Shown: positions 25,102 to 32,626 of the stretch, piece after piece
How positions within the stretch are numbered: the first letter of the stretch is position 1
Layout: each line of letters opens with the position of its first letter
Assembly: GCA_028278205.1 (NCBI GenBank)
Contig: JANQES010000093.1
Location: forward strand, 1-52,771
Length of the DNA: 52,771 nt
Reading direction: 5' to 3'
Source: Rhodothermales bacterium
Lineage (GTDB): Bacteria; Bacteroidota; Rhodothermia; Rhodothermales; Bin80
Notes under the pieces: model-generated
Told to the model about the DNA's origin: nothing
Database searches by the model: none
What the model saw: the letters and a program-made list of their open reading frames with translations, nothing else
Made by a program: the position numbers and the translations under genes

Positions 25102-25227
25102 AGTGTTGGAGTGTTCTAGTGTTTTAGTGTTTGAGTTCTCTTGAAACGAGCCAGTTAAAACACTAAAACACTAAAACACTAAAACACCATAACACTAAAA
25201 CACCATAACACCCAAACACCCAAACAC
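25102..25227. repeat. AAAACACT inverted repeat, longest copy
   Basis: Left arm 25102-25138 (GTGTTGGAGTGTTCTAGTGT). Right arm 25154-25227 has about nine tandem AACACTAA/AACACCAT-type units. The right arm is twice as long as the left, showing that repeat number can grow on one side. It lies between the two M16 genes. Confidence 0.92.
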
Positions 25228-25234
25228 TTTATAG

Positions 25235-26554
25235 ATGACTAACCCAGCCGTTACCCGGGCGTCTACCTCCGAGCCCCTTTCAGCGTGTGTCGAAGAGCGC
25301 GTGGTGGGGCCGTGCCGTGTGTTGATGTTGAAGACGCCGGTGCAGGCGGTCGTGTCGTGGCATGGGTCTTTCCTGGCCTATCCCGACATCGCCGGTGGGG
25401 ATGCGCTTCTACAGGTGCTGGCTGTCCAACTGCTCGATAAAGGCACGCGCGACCGCGACAGGTTTGCCATCGCCGAGGTGCTCGAAGATCGGGGGGCTCA
25501 GATTCAGTTTACCAGCGAGGCTCTGCGCGTCTCGTTTCGGGGGCGTGCGTTGCGGGAGGATGTGCCCGAAGTGCTCCAGATCATGGCCGAAGAACTGCGC
25601 CGGCCTCTCTTCGATGTCACCGAGTTCGATAAAGCCAAAGTGCAGTACACTGCATCGTTGCAACGGGCGCTGGAGAGCACGACGACGCAGGCTGCTGGGG
25701 CGCTCTCCCGGCGGCTTTACGGCACGGCCCATCCCAACTACGCGCCGCCCGTGCAGGAGACCATCGCCCGCCTCGATGCGCTCACCGTAGAGCCGGTGCG
25801 CGCCTACCACGCCCGGCATTTCGGCGCCCGCGACCTGCTGATGGTCTTCGTCGGTGACATCGACGCTGAGGCCCTCGAACAGGCGCTCCATGAGGCTTTC
25901 GACGGCTGGCCTACCCACGAGGCGCCGCCTGCCTATGCCGCCACGGCTACGCCACAGCCGCCGGGCCGCGCCCACGTCTTCATGCCCGACAAACTCAACC
26001 TCGACGTGCGCATGGGCCACGCGCTGCCCCTGCGGCGGACCGATCCGGACTTCATACCCCTCTACGTGGCCAACTACATCCTCGGCGGCAATTTCTCAGC
26101 GCGGTTGATGAGCACCATCCGGGACGAACTGGGCCTGACCTACGGCATCCACGCCCGCCTCGTCGGCATCACTCCGGACTACGAAGGGCACTGGACCGTC
26201 GGCGTCACGCTGAGCCAGGAAAACGTCGAGAAAGGCATCGAAGCGACCCTGGACGAGGTGCGTCGTTTCGTCGATGAAGGGCCTACCGTCGATGAGCTAG
26301 AGGATAAGCAAACCACCATCACCGGGTCGTTCAAAGTGGGTCTGGCAACCACCGGACGGCTGGCGGCTACGCTCTATCGCTATGCCGTCCAGGGCTTCGG
26401 CGTCGATTATCTGGAGCGGTTCCCCCGGGAGGTCGAAGCCGTCACGCTCGATCAGATCGGCGCGGCCATGCACCGGCATTTCAAGCCCGACCTCTTCCAG
26501 CTAGCCCTTGCGGGGACGCTCCCCGGCGCGGAGGACGGTCTCCCGACGCGTTGA
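25235..26554 (+). CDS. M16 family peptidase-like protein, inactive subunit
   Basis: 439 residues. The M16 fold is clear (LQVLAVQLLDKGTRDRDRFA, LTVEPVRAYHARHFGARDLL), but the HxxEH zinc motif is absent. The C-terminal R..GLTYG segment (IRDELGLTYG near 293-302) is the R/Y pair that helps bind substrate in the inactive subunit of heterodimeric M16B peptidases. It should pair with the upstream active subunit. Its 3' end overlaps the converging response-regulator frame by 74 bases. Confidence 0.92.
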   Translation: MTNPAVTRASTSEPLSACVEERVVGPCRVLMLKTPVQAVVSWHGSFLAYPDIAGGDALLQVLAVQLLDKGTRDRDRFAIAEVLEDRGAQIQFTSEALRVSFRGRALREDVPEVLQIMAEELRRPLFDVTEFDKAKVQYTASLQRALESTTTQAAGALSRRLYGTAHPNYAPPVQETIARLDALTVEPVRAYHARHFGARDLLMVFVGDIDAEALEQALHEAFDGWPTHEAPPAYAATATPQPPGRAHVFMPDKLNLDVRMGHALPLRRTDPDFIPLYVANYILGGNFSARLMSTIRDELGLTYGIHARLVGITPDYEGHWTVGVTLSQENVEKGIEATLDEVRRFVDEGPTVDELEDKQTTITGSFKVGLATTGRLAATLYRYAVQGFGVDYLERFPREVEAVTLDQIGAAMHRHFKPDLFQLALAGTLPGAEDGLPTR

Positions 26555-27020
26555 GGGCGGCTATCGGCCCGCTGCCTGCCGCGTGCGCTCGCGATGGACC
26601 CGAAAGCCAGCGTTGTATGATCTGCTGCATCAGCGCGGCGCGGAACGGCTTTTCGAAGCACGCATCCATCCCCGCGCGCAGGCACCGCTCGTAGAAGCCC
26701 GGCGGGGCAAAAGCTGTCAGCCCGATGATGGGCACGCGCCAGCCTTGAGGATGCCGGTTTTCCTGAAGACGAATCATGCGTGTTGCCATGAACTGCGGAA
26801 AATCGCTCAAGCGGCAATCCATCACGATCAGGTCGTAGCGGTGTTCTTTGACGGCCCGGACGGCGTCGTGGCCGTTCGAGACCGTCTCGGCCAGATAGCC
26901 GGCCTGGACAAAGACGTGCTGCGCGAGACGACGGTTGATGTCGCTCTCTTCAACAATCAAGATGCGCCGGGGCATCTCTACCGGGTCCGCCGCCGGTTCG
27001 AGCTTCAATTTCGTTAACAT
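26481..27020 (-). CDS. Single-domain response regulator (CheY-like receiver)
   Basis: 179 residues from the ATG at 27020. The receiver domain is about 17-142: acidic pair Glu24-Glu25, phospho-acceptor Asp68 in LIVMDCRLSD, Thr102 in GLTAFA and Lys124 in CFEKPF. The last 35 residues are Pro/Gly/Arg-rich and lie opposite the M16 gene end, so they may be non-conserved tail. No output domain and no kinase gene nearby. It could belong to a hybrid or phosphorelay system elsewhere. Confidence 0.82.
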   Translation of the reverse strand: MLTKLKLEPAADPVEMPRRILIVEESDINRRLAQHVFVQAGYLAETVSNGHDAVRAVKEHRYDLIVMDCRLSDFPQFMATRMIRLQENRHPQGWRVPIIGLTAFAPPGFYERCLRAGMDACFEKPFRAALMQQIIQRWLSGPSRAHAAGSGPIAALNASGDRPPRRGASPQGLAGRGRA

Positions 27021-27049
27021 GAGCAAGGCCTTTCAGGTAGGAGGAAGCA

Positions 27050-27225
27050 ATTTTAGATTTTGGATTTTAGATTTTGGATTGTTTATCCCCACCTGAATCA
27101 ACAACCCGAAAAGCCGTGACGGCCCGAACCCTTGAAGGACTCTCGTTGAGCAACTCCTTTCGGATCAGACCAATTACTTCGTCAGTCGCCTGCGGCTCGT
27201 GTCAAAATCCAAAATCTAAAATCCC
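27050..27225. repeat. CAAAATC heptamer inverted element with a 120-base interior
   Basis: Left arm 27050-27080 (TTTTAGATTTTGGATTTTAG) and right arm 27202-27225 (TCAAAATCCAAAATCTAAAA). The interior contains CCCGAAAAGCCGTGACGG (27105-27122), related to the cores at 15539 and 29404, and CGTTGAGCAACTCCTTTCGG. No ORF with family similarity lies inside. The remainder of the 27021-27411 gap holds the hairpin at 27313-27357 and a short palindrome. Confidence 0.85.
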
Positions 27226-27312
27226 CAATCGGATGGGTTTTCTGAGGACAATTACTATGCCGGGGACGGTGAGACGGTGGGATGGGGCAAAAAGGTAGTT
27301 TCTATAAAGAAA

Positions 27313-27357
27313 AAACCCCGAATCGACGCGCAGGGCGCCCCTTCGGGGTGTTGATTC
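27313..27357 (-). terminator. Terminator downstream of the small PspC gene
   Basis: Read on the minus strand, the stem ACCCCGAA / TTCGGGGT is followed by a T6 run. An extra GAATCRAC / GTTGATTC pairing is nested. Confidence 0.65.
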
Positions 27358-27386
27358 GTAATGCGGACGTGGCAAAAATACCTCTT

Positions 27387-27409
27387 TGAATTTTGATCGT
27401 CAAAATTCA
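27387..27409. repeat. TGAATTTTGA/TCAAAATTCA palindrome
   Basis: A perfect ten-base inverted repeat with a three-base loop, using the same unit as the four copies at 699-897. It ends three bases before the small PspC stop codon. A single GTCAAAATTC copy lies at 27731. Confidence 0.8.
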
Positions 27410-27411
27410 AA

Positions 27412-27603
27412 TCAGGCGTCGGGCATGATGATCGCCAGGATGATGTAGACGAGCAAGCCCGGAAAAGCTGCCGAGAAGATGCTCAAAATCACATAGCCCA
27501 CGCGCACGAGTGTCGGGTCGAGGTCGAAGTATTCGGCCAGGCCGCCGCAGACGCCGGCGATTTTCTTGTCGTAGGAGGATTTTGTCAGTTTGCCGCTGCT
27601 CAT
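27412..27603 (-). CDS. Small PspC-domain protein
   Basis: 63 residues from the ATG at 27603. The PspC signature KKIAGVCGGLAEYFDLDPTL occupies 13-32, followed by one hydrophobic segment (about 37-60) ending AIIMPDA. PspC proteins are inner-membrane proteins linked to envelope-stress responses. A larger PspC protein is encoded just upstream on the same strand, and the two PspC segments are close paralogues. No other psp genes are here. Confidence 0.9.
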   Translation of the reverse strand: MSSGKLTKSSYDKKIAGVCGGLAEYFDLDPTLVRVGYVILSIFSAAFPGLLVYIILAIIMPDA

Positions 27604-27742
27604 AGCGTATGTCAGGTAGGGGTTAGCAGTCTTGGAGGATCGCGATGCGTTTTGCATCACGGCTACCGCTAAAACTACGAGATCGGGCGGTCTTAGTTGC
27701 GGCGGTGCCTTTGCCGGGCCGGATGCGTTCGTCAAAATTCGG

Positions 27743-27795
27743 ATTCAAGGTTCAAGGTTTCTCTTGCGCCAACCTTGAACGTTGAACCTTGAACC
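27743..27795. repeat. GTTCAAG heptamer inverted repeat
   Basis: Left arm 27743-27761 (ATTCAAGGTTCAAGGTTTC) and right arm 27771-27795 (AACCTTGAACGTTGAACCTT). Same family as 16331-16417. It lies between the two PspC genes. Confidence 0.9.
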
Positions 27796-27805
27796 CCAAC
27801 CCCTC

Positions 27806-28558
27806 TTAGTCTTTGTTCTTGATCACGTAGACGCGTTTGTTCGAGCTGTCGCTACCCTGGTCCGATTTCTTCGTTGCGCTGCGGGTACGATTCTCGTCGG
27901 GCGAGCCCATCACGAAGGCCAGGATGACGTAGGCGATAGGCGCCACCGGGCCGATGCCGGGCGTGAGAATGGTGCCCAGCACAAAGGCGATGCGCACGAG
28001 CGTCGGGTCGAGGTTAAAGTAGTCGGCCAGGCCGCCGCAGACCCCGGCAATCTTGCGATCTTTCGATTTGCGGAGCCGGCTTTTCTTCTTCGCCGCCTGG
28101 GCGCGGGCCTGCGTTCGCTCTCGCGACGTTCGTGTGGTCCGCTTCGTCGTGGTTTTGGGCTCCGCCGTCTCGACGACCGGCTCTTCGCGCCGTTCGGTCC
28201 GGACGCGCCGCTTCGTGACGGGTTTGCGCTTTTTCTTCTTAGGCCGCCACGAGAGCACGCCGAAGCCGAGCAAGATGATCAGCACGCCGGCCAGCCAGGG
28301 CAACCACGACACCAACTGGGCGAGGTTAAACCCGCTGAGCACGCCCAGTCGCTCCAGCAAGTACGCAATGCCGACGACGATCATCGACATCCCCGCCATG
28401 GTGGGCAGGTTGAAAGGGCTGTTCTTTTTCGCCTCGTCCTCTTCAAAAAGGATTTCCTCCAACTCCTCGTCGGAGAGCGTTTCGAGATCGAGGCTTTCCT
28501 CGAAGTCGTCGTAGAGGTCTTCTTGAATCCGTTGGGATTGCCGGGTACGTGTGCTCAT
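27806..28558 (-). CDS. PspC-domain membrane protein with N-terminal helices and basic linker
   Basis: 250 residues. An acidic N-terminus (about 12-45, rich in Asp/Glu) precedes two transmembrane helices (about 52-70 and 82-103). A strongly basic Lys/Arg/Thr-rich linker follows (about 104-165), then a PspC domain (KDRKIAGVCGGLADYFNLDP near 166-185) with its own hydrophobic helices, and a charged tail. The acidic start and basic middle could bind each other or other proteins; that is inference. It is probably an envelope-stress-linked inner-membrane protein. Confidence 0.88.
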   Translation of the reverse strand: MSTRTRQSQRIQEDLYDDFEESLDLETLSDEELEEILFEEDEAKKNSPFNLPTMAGMSMIVVGIAYLLERLGVLSGFNLAQLVSWLPWLAGVLIILLGFGVLSWRPKKKKRKPVTKRRVRTERREEPVVETAEPKTTTKRTTRTSRERTQARAQAAKKKSRLRKSKDRKIAGVCGGLADYFNLDPTLVRIAFVLGTILTPGIGPVAPIAYVILAFVMGSPDENRTRSATKKSDQGSDSSNKRVYVIKNKD

Positions 28559-28593
28559 GGTTGCGCAGAGACGGCTGAATAGGGCGGAGATAC

Positions 28594-29238
28594 TTACGGG
28601 AGGGCCAACCGGGAGGTTACGCCGTGCCAGGGCGTCGTGCCAGGCCGGATGATCTCGTCTTCAGTAATCAGAATGTCAAGCGGCGCGTCGTGCTCTTCGG
28701 CGGGCGCCTGGTCGATGAGGCAGGCCGCAAAGACCGGGCAAATGGCCGGAGCCTTGAGCGCATTCAGGAAGGCATCGTAATAGCCTTTGCCGTAGCCGAG
28801 GCGGTGCCCGTTGCGTCCTGCGCCGAGCGCCGGCACGACGACAGCGTCGATGGTTTCTATCGGAACGCTTTTGCCGCCGGTCGGTTCATGGATGCCCCAT
28901 CGATTCGGGCGCAGGGCCTCCGGCGTCTCGAACCGAAGGTGCCGCAGACGCGGGGCGCCCGTAAAACTATCAACGACCGGAAGGACAATCTGTTTTCCGG
29001 AAGCCTGCAACCAGGCAATCAGCGGACGGATATCGACTTCGCGGCTTTGCACCAGTGGCCAGTACGTATGCACCGTCTCGGCCTGTTGCAGTTCGGGTAG
29101 CGTTTTGGCCTTGGCCACCACCCTGGCGCTGTGCGCCGCATACTCGGCGTCGCTCAGCCCTGCGCGCACCGCGCGGAAACGCTCCCGCAAGTCCGCTTTC
29201 TTGCTCCGAATGAGGGGCTCCCTGCTTCGCTCCTTCAT
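28594..29238 (-). CDS. 5-formyltetrahydrofolate cyclo-ligase
   Basis: 214 residues. The family pattern runs from KADLRERFRAVRAGLSD through VDIRPLIAWLQASGKQIVLP to the ATP/folate-binding VVVPALGAGRNGHRLGYGKG at about 137-156, followed by GYYDAFL. It converts 5-formyl-THF to 5,10-methenyl-THF in one-carbon metabolism. The usual bacterial reading is VPGLAFD..G.RLGYGGGYYD; here an Ala-Gly-Arg-Asn variant is seen. Cytoplasmic. It sits just upstream of the larger PspC gene on the same strand, with a gap of 35 bases. Confidence 0.92.
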   Translation of the reverse strand: MKERSREPLIRSKKADLRERFRAVRAGLSDAEYAAHSARVVAKAKTLPELQQAETVHTYWPLVQSREVDIRPLIAWLQASGKQIVLPVVDSFTGAPRLRHLRFETPEALRPNRWGIHEPTGGKSVPIETIDAVVVPALGAGRNGHRLGYGKGYYDAFLNALKAPAICPVFAACLIDQAPAEEHDAPLDILITEDEIIRPGTTPWHGVTSRLALP

Positions 29239-29326
29239 GGCGCATTCCCGGCGGGTGGTTTTTCTTGTGGAAAAAATAAGACTTTTTTAGGTGAAGTGGC
29301 AGCTATTATGCCAGGTAGGTGATTCT

Positions 29327-29474
29327 GATTTTGGATTTTAGATTTTGGATTTGGTCTCATTCGATCCGGTTCGATTAATCGAATAAGGCTCAACGATCCT
29401 GACCGTCGCGGCTTTTTCGATTATTGAAGACGGAAACAGGCCACACCCAATCCAAAATCTAAAATCTAAAATCC
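29327..29474. repeat. CAAAATC heptamer inverted element with a conserved core
   Basis: Left arm 29327-29352 (GATTTTGGATTTTAGATTTT) and right arm 29447-29474 (CCAATCCAAAATCTAAAATC). The interior has CGTCGCGGCTTTTTCGATTA (29404 onward), the inverse of the core in 15491-15639, plus an ATTAATCGAATAAG segment. It occupies most of the gap between the cyclo-ligase and AhpD-like genes; the remainder, 29239-29326, shows only A/T-rich sequence. Confidence 0.88.
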
Positions 29475-29521
29475 GCACCTTGGTTGGATCCGTTAATCTC
29501 TTCTCGTAAGACCTCAACGGT

Positions 29522-29896
29522 ATGGACAACGTAAATACAGACCGCCTCGACGCCTTCGAAGCGTACCGGGCGCGGATGAACCGGCGCATCCTCGACGAGA
29601 AGAACCACCTCGGCATCAAGCGGTTCTTCAACCTCGATACGGCGGCCTACCGCGACGGCGCGCTCGATGCCCGCACCAAAGAACTGCTTGGCCTCGTCGC
29701 CTCGGCGGTGTTGCGCTGCAACGACTGCATCGATTATCACCTGATCAACTGCGTAGAACTCGGCTTTAGCGATGAAGAACTCGACGACGCGCTCAACGTG
29801 GCGCTGGTCGTGGGCGGCTCCATTGTCATTCCGCACCTGCGGCACGCCATCGAGACGGTCGATCTCCTCCGCGCTCGTGAAAATTCGAAGGAATAG
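29522..29896 (+). CDS. AhpD-like carboxymuconolactone decarboxylase-family protein
   Basis: 124 residues, all-helical. The redox motif is Cys66-x-x-Cys69 followed by His73 (RCNDCIDYH), as in AhpD-type members, preceded by LDARTKELLGLVASAV. The most likely role is a peroxidase-linked or general thiol oxidoreductase of the CMD family, not a true decarboxylase. No peroxiredoxin gene is adjacent. Confidence 0.9.
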   Translation: MDNVNTDRLDAFEAYRARMNRRILDEKNHLGIKRFFNLDTAAYRDGALDARTKELLGLVASAVLRCNDCIDYHLINCVELGFSDEELDDALNVALVVGGSIVIPHLRHAIETVDLLRARENSKE

Positions 29897-30021
29897 CGAA
29901 GAAAGCGCGGGTCGATCTCCGCGCCGCGTGATCATTCTACGCGTTATGTTGTTATTAGGCGCTGCCTGACCTACATTAACCAGTCTGCGCGCGTGTGCGG
30001 GCAGGGCTTCCACTGCTGTCT

Positions 30022-30057
30022 AAGAAACGATTTGGTAAGCTTATCAAACCGTTTCTA
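30022..30057. repeat. Hairpin GAAACGATTTGGTAAG / CTTATCAAACCGTTTC
   Basis: An inverted repeat with almost no loop, centred near 30040, upstream of ffh. TTTGGTAAG is shared with the ends of the palindromic element at 2884-3043. It may be a terminator for the AhpD-like gene. Confidence 0.7.
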
Positions 30058-30072
30058 AACCCCTGATCCACC

Positions 30073-31428
30073 ATGTTCGAGAGTCTTTCCGAAAAGCTTG
30101 AGGGCGCCCTCAAATCGCTCTCCGGACAAGGACGCATCACCGAGCTCAACGTAGCCAACTCGATGCGTGAAGTCCGGCGGGCGCTTTTGGATGCGGACGT
30201 CAACTATCAGGTGGCGCGCGATTTTACCAATCGGGTGAAAGATCAGGCGCTCGGCGAGCAGGTGCTTACCTCGGTGGCGCCGGGGCAGATGCTCATCAAG
30301 ATCGTCTATGACGAGCTGATCCAGCTTCTCGGCGGGGTGTATGCCGAAGTCGGTGTGTCGAGCACGCCGCCGACGGTCATTCTGGTGGCAGGCCTTCAGG
30401 GATCGGGCAAGACGACGTTTTGCGCCAAGCTGGCGCAGTACTTCCGCAAGCAAGGCCGGGCGCCGATGCTTGCCGCCGCCGACGTTTACCGCCCCGCCGC
30501 CGTCGATCAGTTGAGCAAACTCGCCGGCGAAGTGGGCGTGCCGGTTTATTCGGTCGTCGAAGCCGACGGCACCGTCGTGCAGGATGCCGTGCGCGTGGCC
30601 CGCGAGGCTGTCGCCGAGGCGCGCAAGACCGCGCGCGACACCCTCATCATCGACACGGCAGGCCGGCTGCACGTCGACGAGGCGATGATGAAGGAGGTCG
30701 AGGACATCAAAAAGGCCGTCAACCCCACCGAGATCCTCTTCGTCGTCGATAGCATGACGGGGCAGGATGCGGTCAATACGGCCAAAGAGTTCAACGAACG
30801 CCTCAATTACCACGGTGTCGTCTTGACGAAGCTCGACGGCGACACCCGGGGCGGCGCGGCGCTCTCGATCCGGTCGGTCGTCAAGAAACCCATCAAGTTT
30901 GCCTCGATGGGCGAGAAGCTCGACCAGTTGACGCCGTTTTTTCCGGAGCGCATGGCCCAGCGCATCCTCGGCATGGGAGACATCGTCTCGTTCGTCGAGA
31001 AGGCGCAAGAGCAGTACGACGAAAAGCAGGCCGAGAAGCTGCGCAAGAAGATCCGCCGCGAGGAATTCGATCTCGAAGACTTCTACGAGCAGCTTCAGAA
31101 GATCAAATCGATGGGATCGTTGAAGGATCTCATCGGGATGATTCCGGGCGTGGGCCGCGCCATCAAAGACCTCGACGTCGATGACGACGCCTTCCGCCAC
31201 ATCGAAGCGTTGATCTTGTCGATGACGCCGCAAGAGCGTCGGCGTCCTGAGATCATCAACGGCAGCCGGCGTCGCCGCATTGCGCAGGGCGCCGGTCTGG
31301 AAGTCAGCGATGTCAACCAGCTTCTTAAGCAGTTCCGCGAGATGCGTAAGATGATGAAGACCATGACCAAGATGATGGGCAAAGGCCGCGGCATGGACAT
31401 TTCATCCTTGCTCGGCGGGTTGAGATAG
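30073..31428 (+). CDS. ffh: Signal recognition particle protein Ffh
   Basis: 451 residues. An N domain (1-90) is followed by the G domain with Walker A GLQGSGKTTFCAKLA near 107-121, DTAGRLHVDEAMM near 194-206, and TKLDGDTRGGAALS near 252-265. The methionine-rich M domain follows, with IPGVGRAIKDLDVDDDAF and the RRRRIAQGAG RNA-binding region. Together with 4.5S RNA it delivers signal-sequence proteins to the membrane via FtsY. No 4.5S RNA gene was recognised in the window. It is the first gene of the conserved ffh-rpsP-rimM-trmD-rplS block. Confidence 0.97.
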   Translation: MFESLSEKLEGALKSLSGQGRITELNVANSMREVRRALLDADVNYQVARDFTNRVKDQALGEQVLTSVAPGQMLIKIVYDELIQLLGGVYAEVGVSSTPPTVILVAGLQGSGKTTFCAKLAQYFRKQGRAPMLAAADVYRPAAVDQLSKLAGEVGVPVYSVVEADGTVVQDAVRVAREAVAEARKTARDTLIIDTAGRLHVDEAMMKEVEDIKKAVNPTEILFVVDSMTGQDAVNTAKEFNERLNYHGVVLTKLDGDTRGGAALSIRSVVKKPIKFASMGEKLDQLTPFFPERMAQRILGMGDIVSFVEKAQEQYDEKQAEKLRKKIRREEFDLEDFYEQLQKIKSMGSLKDLIGMIPGVGRAIKDLDVDDDAFRHIEALILSMTPQERRRPEIINGSRRRRIAQGAGLEVSDVNQLLKQFREMRKMMKTMTKMMGKGRGMDISSLLGGLR

Positions 31429-31475
31429 ATAACGAAGTAAACGCGAAACCGAAAACCGAAAACCATAGAAAACAC

Positions 31476-32552
31476 GTGGCAGTCAAAATCAGATTGCGTC
31501 GGATGGGTCGGAAGAAGCTTCCGATCTGGGCGGTCGTAGCCGCCGACGGGCGGTCGCCGCGCGACGGGCGCTACATCGAAGACCTGGGGCGGTACTATCC
31601 GCTGGAAGAGCCGGCCCGTATCGAACTCAAAGACGAACGCGTGATGCACTGGCTCGAAGTAGGCGCGCAACCGACCGACACGGTGCGCAGCATCTTGAGC
31701 AAGGAAGGCATCCTGCTGGCGGTTCATATGAAGCGCAAGGGGAAGTCTGACGAAGAGATCGCGCAAGCGGTGACGGCGCACCGGAGTGCCCACGCCGAGA
31801 AGGCGCAACAGTCGAAGAAACTGACCCCGGCAGAGCATCGCAGGCAAGCGCTGGAGGCCGAGCAGAAGGAGGCGGCGAAGCGAGAGGCCGAAGAAGCCGA
31901 AGCCCGCGCCAAAGCTGCCGAAGAGAAGAGACGCGCCAAGGAAGAGGCCGAAAGAAAAGCTGCTGAAGAAGCCGCTGCGGCTGAAGCCGCCGCCGCTGCT
32001 GAAGCCGCCGCCGCTGCTGAAGCCGCCGAAGCCGCTGCGGCTGAAGCCACCGAAGCTGCTGAAGCCGCCGCTGAGCCTGAAGCCGAAGCCGCCGCCGAGC
32101 CGGAAGCCGCTACGGATGAGGCCACCGCCGAAGCCGAGCCGGAAGCCGAAGCCACCGCCGAAGAGGCGGCTGCCGAAGCCGAACCTGAAGCCGAAGCCGC
32201 CGCTGAGCCGGAAGCCGAGGCTGCTGCTGAGCCGGAAGCCGAGCCGGAAGCTGAAGCCGCCGGAGAACCCGAAGCTGAAGCCGCTACTGAAGAAGCACCC
32301 GCCGAAGCCGCCGCTGAGCCGGAAGCTGAAGCTGCTGAAGAAACCACCGCCGAAGCCGAGCCGGAAGCCGAAGCCGCCGCTGAGCCGGAAGCTGAAGCTG
32401 CTGCCGAGCCGGAGGCCGCTGCTGAAGAGGCCACCGCTGAAGCCGAGCCAGAAGCCGAAGCCGCCACGGAAGAGGCGACTGCCGAAGCCGAGGCCGCTGC
32501 TGAAGAAGTGACTGCCGAACCCGAGCCGGAAGCCGAAGAAAAAGAAGGCTAA
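31476..32552 (+). CDS. rpsP: Ribosomal protein S16 with a long Ala/Glu/Pro-rich tail
   Basis: 358 residues starting at a GTG at 31476; a normal S16 is about 80-100. The conserved domain is at 1-85 (AVKIRLRRMGRKKLPIWAVV, then RDGRYIEDLGRYYPLEEP). A charged helical linker follows (about 86-165), then about 190 residues of AEPEAEAA / EEATAEA-type repeats. The tail is acidic and probably an extended or helical arm on the 30S surface. The repeated DNA (GAAGCCGAAGCCGCCGCTGA-like units) points to slippage expansion. Long acidic tails on S16 are recalled from Salinibacter-like relatives, but this is not checked. Confidence 0.95.
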   Translation: MAVKIRLRRMGRKKLPIWAVVAADGRSPRDGRYIEDLGRYYPLEEPARIELKDERVMHWLEVGAQPTDTVRSILSKEGILLAVHMKRKGKSDEEIAQAVTAHRSAHAEKAQQSKKLTPAEHRRQALEAEQKEAAKREAEEAEARAKAAEEKRRAKEEAERKAAEEAAAAEAAAAAEAAAAAEAAEAAAAEATEAAEAAAEPEAEAAAEPEAATDEATAEAEPEAEATAEEAAAEAEPEAEAAAEPEAEAAAEPEAEPEAEAAGEPEAEAATEEAPAEAAAEPEAEAAEETTAEAEPEAEAAAEPEAEAAAEPEAAAEEATAEAEPEAEAATEEATAEAEAAAEEVTAEPEPEAEEKEG

Positions 32553-32559
32553 CCTCGCA

Positions 32560-32626
32560 GATTTTGGATAGCCGGTTTCGATCAAGCAATGGAAATCCCA
32601 AATCCAAAATCTAAAATCCAAAATCC
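32560..32626. repeat. CAAAATC heptamer inverted repeat overlapping the rimM start
   Basis: Short left arm GATTTTGGAT (32560-32569) and right array 32596-32626 (CCAAATCCAAAATCTAAAAT). The right array lies inside the 5' end of rimM and encodes residues about 4-12 of the longest frame. Confidence 0.85.

Noticed and set aside
25154..25227. Repeated AAAACACT units considered as a CRISPR array
   Set aside because: Units are 8 bases with no spacers of constant length; no cas genes.
29897..30072. Searched for the 4.5S RNA next to ffh
   Set aside because: Only a short GAAACG...CGTTTC hairpin was seen; no GNRA-capped SRP RNA helix was recognised.
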